Shown: positions 62,324 through 64,000 of the stretch, one piece after another | How positions within the stretch are numbered: position 1 is the stretch's first letter | Layout of the letters: every line of letters begins with the position of its first letter | Assembly (NCBI RefSeq): GCF_008639165.1 | Contig: NZ_CP029197.1 | Location: 1,798,001 to 1,862,000 of the forward strand | Origin: Streptomyces venezuelae ATCC 10712 | GTDB taxonomy: Bacteria; Actinomycetota; Actinomycetes; Streptomycetales; Streptomycetaceae | Direction of reading: 5' to 3' | DNA: 64,000 bases | The notes under the pieces: model-generated | What the model was told of the DNA's origin: nothing | Seen by the model: only the letters and a program-made list of their open reading frames with translations | Databases searched by the model: none | Position numbers and translations under genes: made by a program

Positions 62324-63073
62324 ATGGGTGTCTGCACCTCTCGCCCGGCTCCGGGCGTGGCCCTGGTCACCGTCGACTTCCCACCCGTCAACGCCCTGCC
62401 CGTCAAGGGCTGGTACGCGCTGGCCGACGCCGTCCGCGCGGCCGGCCGCGACCCGGAGGTCCGCTGTGTCGTGCTCACCGCCGAGGGCCGCGGCTTCAAC
62501 GCGGGCGTCGACATCAAGGAGCTGCAGCGCGACCCCGGGCACACCTCCCTGATCGGCGCCAACAGCGGCTGCGCCGAGGCCTTCGCCGCCGTGTACGAGT
62601 GCGAGGTGCCGGTCGTGGCCGCGGTCGCCGGGCACTGCCTGGGCGGCGGCATCGGCCTCGTCGGCAACGCCGACGCGATCGTCGCCGCCGAGGACGCCGT
62701 GTTCGGGCTGCCCGAGCTGGACCGGGGCGCGCTCGGCGCCGCCACCCATCTGGCCCGGCTCGTGCCGCAGCACCTGATGCGCACCCTCTACTTCACCTCG
62801 CGGACCGTGACCGCCGCCGAACTGCACGCCCACGGCTCGGTGTGGCGGGTGGTCCCGCGCCCCGGGCTGCTCGACGCGGCCCTCGGGCTCGCCGGGGAGA
62901 TCGCCGCCAAGGACGGCAGCCTCCTCCGGCTCGCGAAGGCCGCGCTCAACGGCATCGACCCCGTGGACGTGCGGCGCAGCTACCGCTTCGAGCAGGGCTT
63001 CACCTTCGAGGCCAATCTCAGCGGTGTCGCCGACCGGGTCCGCGACACCTTCGGAAAGGAGGGCTCCCCGTGA
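62324..63073 (+). CDS. echA20: enoyl-CoA hydratase/isomerase family protein, EchA20-like ring hydrolase
   Basis: 249 residues (EchA20 of M. tuberculosis is 247). Crotonase fold with both oxyanion-hole segments: GRGFNAGVDIKEL and AGHCLGGGIGLVG. In mycobacteria EchA20 hydrolytically opens the last carbocycle of the steroid nucleus; the placement directly before ipdA supports the same role here, although crotonase motifs alone do not separate it from ordinary hydratases. Start ATG at 62324. Its stop overlaps the ipdA start as GTGA. Confidence 0.82.
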   Translation: MGVCTSRPAPGVALVTVDFPPVNALPVKGWYALADAVRAAGRDPEVRCVVLTAEGRGFNAGVDIKELQRDPGHTSLIGANSGCAEAFAAVYECEVPVVAAVAGHCLGGGIGLVGNADAIVAAEDAVFGLPELDRGALGAATHLARLVPQHLMRTLYFTSRTVTAAELHAHGSVWRVVPRPGLLDAALGLAGEIAAKDGSLLRLAKAALNGIDPVDVRRSYRFEQGFTFEANLSGVADRVRDTFGKEGSP

Positions 63074-63927
63074 CCGACAAGACCATGACCCCCGAGGACG
63101 TCGTGGGCCGGCTCCGGTCGGGCATGACGATCGGGATCGGCGGCTGGGGCTCCCGGCGCAAGCCGATGGCCCTGGTCAGAGCACTGCTCCGGTCCGAGAT
63201 CGGCGATCTCACGGTGATCTCGTACGGGGGCCCCGACATCGGCCTGCTCGCCGCCGCCGGACGGATCAGGCGGCTCGTCGCGCCCTTCGTGACCCTGGAC
63301 TCGATTCCCCTCGAACCCCACTACCGGGCCGCCCGCGAGCGCGGCACCCTCGCCCTCACCGAGCTCGACGAGGCGATGTTCATGTGGGGCCTGCACGCCG
63401 CCGCCAACCGGCTGCCCTTCCTGCCGGTCCGGGCCGGCCTCGGCTCCGACGTGATGCGGGTCAACCCGGAACTGCGGACCGTCACCTCCCCGTACGAGGA
63501 CGGCGAGGAGTTCGTCGCCGTGCCCGCGCTGCGCATGGACGCCGCCCTCGTCCACCTCAACCGCGCCGACCGGCTCGGCAACGGCCAGTACCTCGGCCCC
63601 GACCCGTACTTCGACGACCTGTTCTGCGAGGCCGCCGACACCGCGTACGTCTCCTGCGAACGCCTCGTCGACCGCTTTCCACCGGACACCGTCCCCCAGA
63701 CCCTCGTCGTCAGCCGCCACAGCGTCACCGGCGTCGTCGAGACCCCGAACGGGGCCCACTTCACCTCCTGCGTCCCCGACCACCCCCGCGACGAGCCGTT
63801 CCAGAAGCTCTACGCGACCACCCCCTGGCCCGAGTTCGCCGAGCGCTTCCTCTCGGGCAAGTCCGAGGACGACTACCAGGCGGCCGTACGGGCCTGGCAC
63901 ACCGAGCGCGAGGAGCAGCGGACGTGA
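63070..63927 (+). CDS. ipdA: CoA-transferase family subunit A, IpdA-like ring hydrolase
   Basis: 285 residues. Class I CoA-transferase alpha-type fold: VGRLRSGMTIGIGGWGSRRKPMALVRALL is the N-terminal glycine-rich motif, followed by VISYGGPDIGLLAAAGRIRRL and a C-terminal region like mycobacterial IpdA (about 290 residues). IpdA and IpdB together hydrolyse a cyclohexenone-containing CoA thioester, opening ring C of steroids. GTG at 63070 overlaps the upstream stop; its own stop overlaps the ipdB start as GTGA, so the three genes are translationally coupled. Confidence 0.85.
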   Translation: MTDKTMTPEDVVGRLRSGMTIGIGGWGSRRKPMALVRALLRSEIGDLTVISYGGPDIGLLAAAGRIRRLVAPFVTLDSIPLEPHYRAARERGTLALTELDEAMFMWGLHAAANRLPFLPVRAGLGSDVMRVNPELRTVTSPYEDGEEFVAVPALRMDAALVHLNRADRLGNGQYLGPDPYFDDLFCEAADTAYVSCERLVDRFPPDTVPQTLVVSRHSVTGVVETPNGAHFTSCVPDHPRDEPFQKLYATTPWPEFAERFLSGKSEDDYQAAVRAWHTEREEQRT

Positions 63928-64000
63928 CGACGGAAGCGACGACGGCCGTCAGCCGGGCCGAGTACTGCGTGATCGCCTGCGCCGAGGCCTGGCGCGACAA
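63924..64000 (+). CDS. ipdB: CoA-transferase family subunit B, IpdB-like, N-terminal fragment
   Basis: The first 25 codons of a gene cut by the right edge. SRAEYCVIACAEAWRD matches the start of IpdB-type subunits in actinobacteria. GTG at 63924 overlaps the ipdA stop by four bases, as expected for a two-subunit enzyme. The rest lies outside the window. Confidence 0.8.
   Translation, partial: MTTEATTAVSRAEYCVIACAEAWRD

Overview
The window is a piece of a Streptomyces (or very close actinomycete) chromosome. The base composition is about 70% G+C. Many genes start with GTG or TTG and overlap their neighbours by four bases. It carries a cell-wall-sorted long chaplin, small Streptomyces-type families (DUF6343, SPW_0924-like, SIMPL, DUF2293) and a large core block (coaE, rpsA, hrpB, polA, liv, pyk). 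No plasmid, phage, IS element or CRISPR array was seen.

Layout. 1-8.8 kb: the tip of an MFS transporter, a secreted discoidin-metallophosphoesterase, a cupin, a pseudouridine catabolism pair (psuG plus a PfkB kinase), an SDR-MerR pair with a MerR-type promoter, and an HxlR regulator divergent from an AlaA-like aminotransferase across twin palindromes. 8.8-16.5 kb: small conserved proteins, a long chaplin, and a translationally coupled SNF2 ATPase / SWIM zinc-finger pair. 16.5-24.9 kb: coaE, a PAC2 protein, rpsA with a strong promoter and a long 5' leader, a methyltransferase, hrpB and a DUF3068 membrane protein. 25-34.8 kb: a lytic transglycosylase, a DUF4184 membrane protein overlapping a secreted serine hydrolase tail to tail, polA, a YdeP-type molybdopterin oxidoreductase and a PaaI-like thioesterase. 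34.8-41.1 kb: a complete branched-chain amino acid ABC operon (livK-H-M-G-F) with a long structured upstream region. 41.1-46.3 kb: an ANTAR response regulator, a tRNA with a Leu(CAA) anticodon, pyk, a SIMPL protein and a Tat-exported 5'-nucleotidase.

46.3-49.1 kb holds a two-gene, siderophore-type unit: a PLP decarboxylase and an N-hydroxylase, without the acyltransferase and NIS synthetase normally found with them. A 27-bp tandem repeat separates it from pepN. 51.8-56.9 kb: asparaginase plus chorismate mutase, an AraC regulator divergent from a GH35 beta-galactosidase, and a secreted trypsin. 57-60.4 kb: an HExxH protein with a C-terminal zinc ribbon, a GNAT enzyme, an ankyrin/HEAT protein and a secreted RNase Sa-type ribonuclease.

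60.6-64 kb is the most coherent accessory block. Two SDR genes face an enoyl-CoA hydratase and a CoA-transferase pair across a perfect CAAACGTTTG palindrome. This is the gene order of the mycobacterial Rv3549c-Rv3548c / echA20-ipdA-ipdB locus for degradation of steroid rings C and D, and it runs off the right edge of the window.

Calls rest on reading translated sequences and motifs by eye. No database search was run, so family names come from recognised motifs and remembered homologues.
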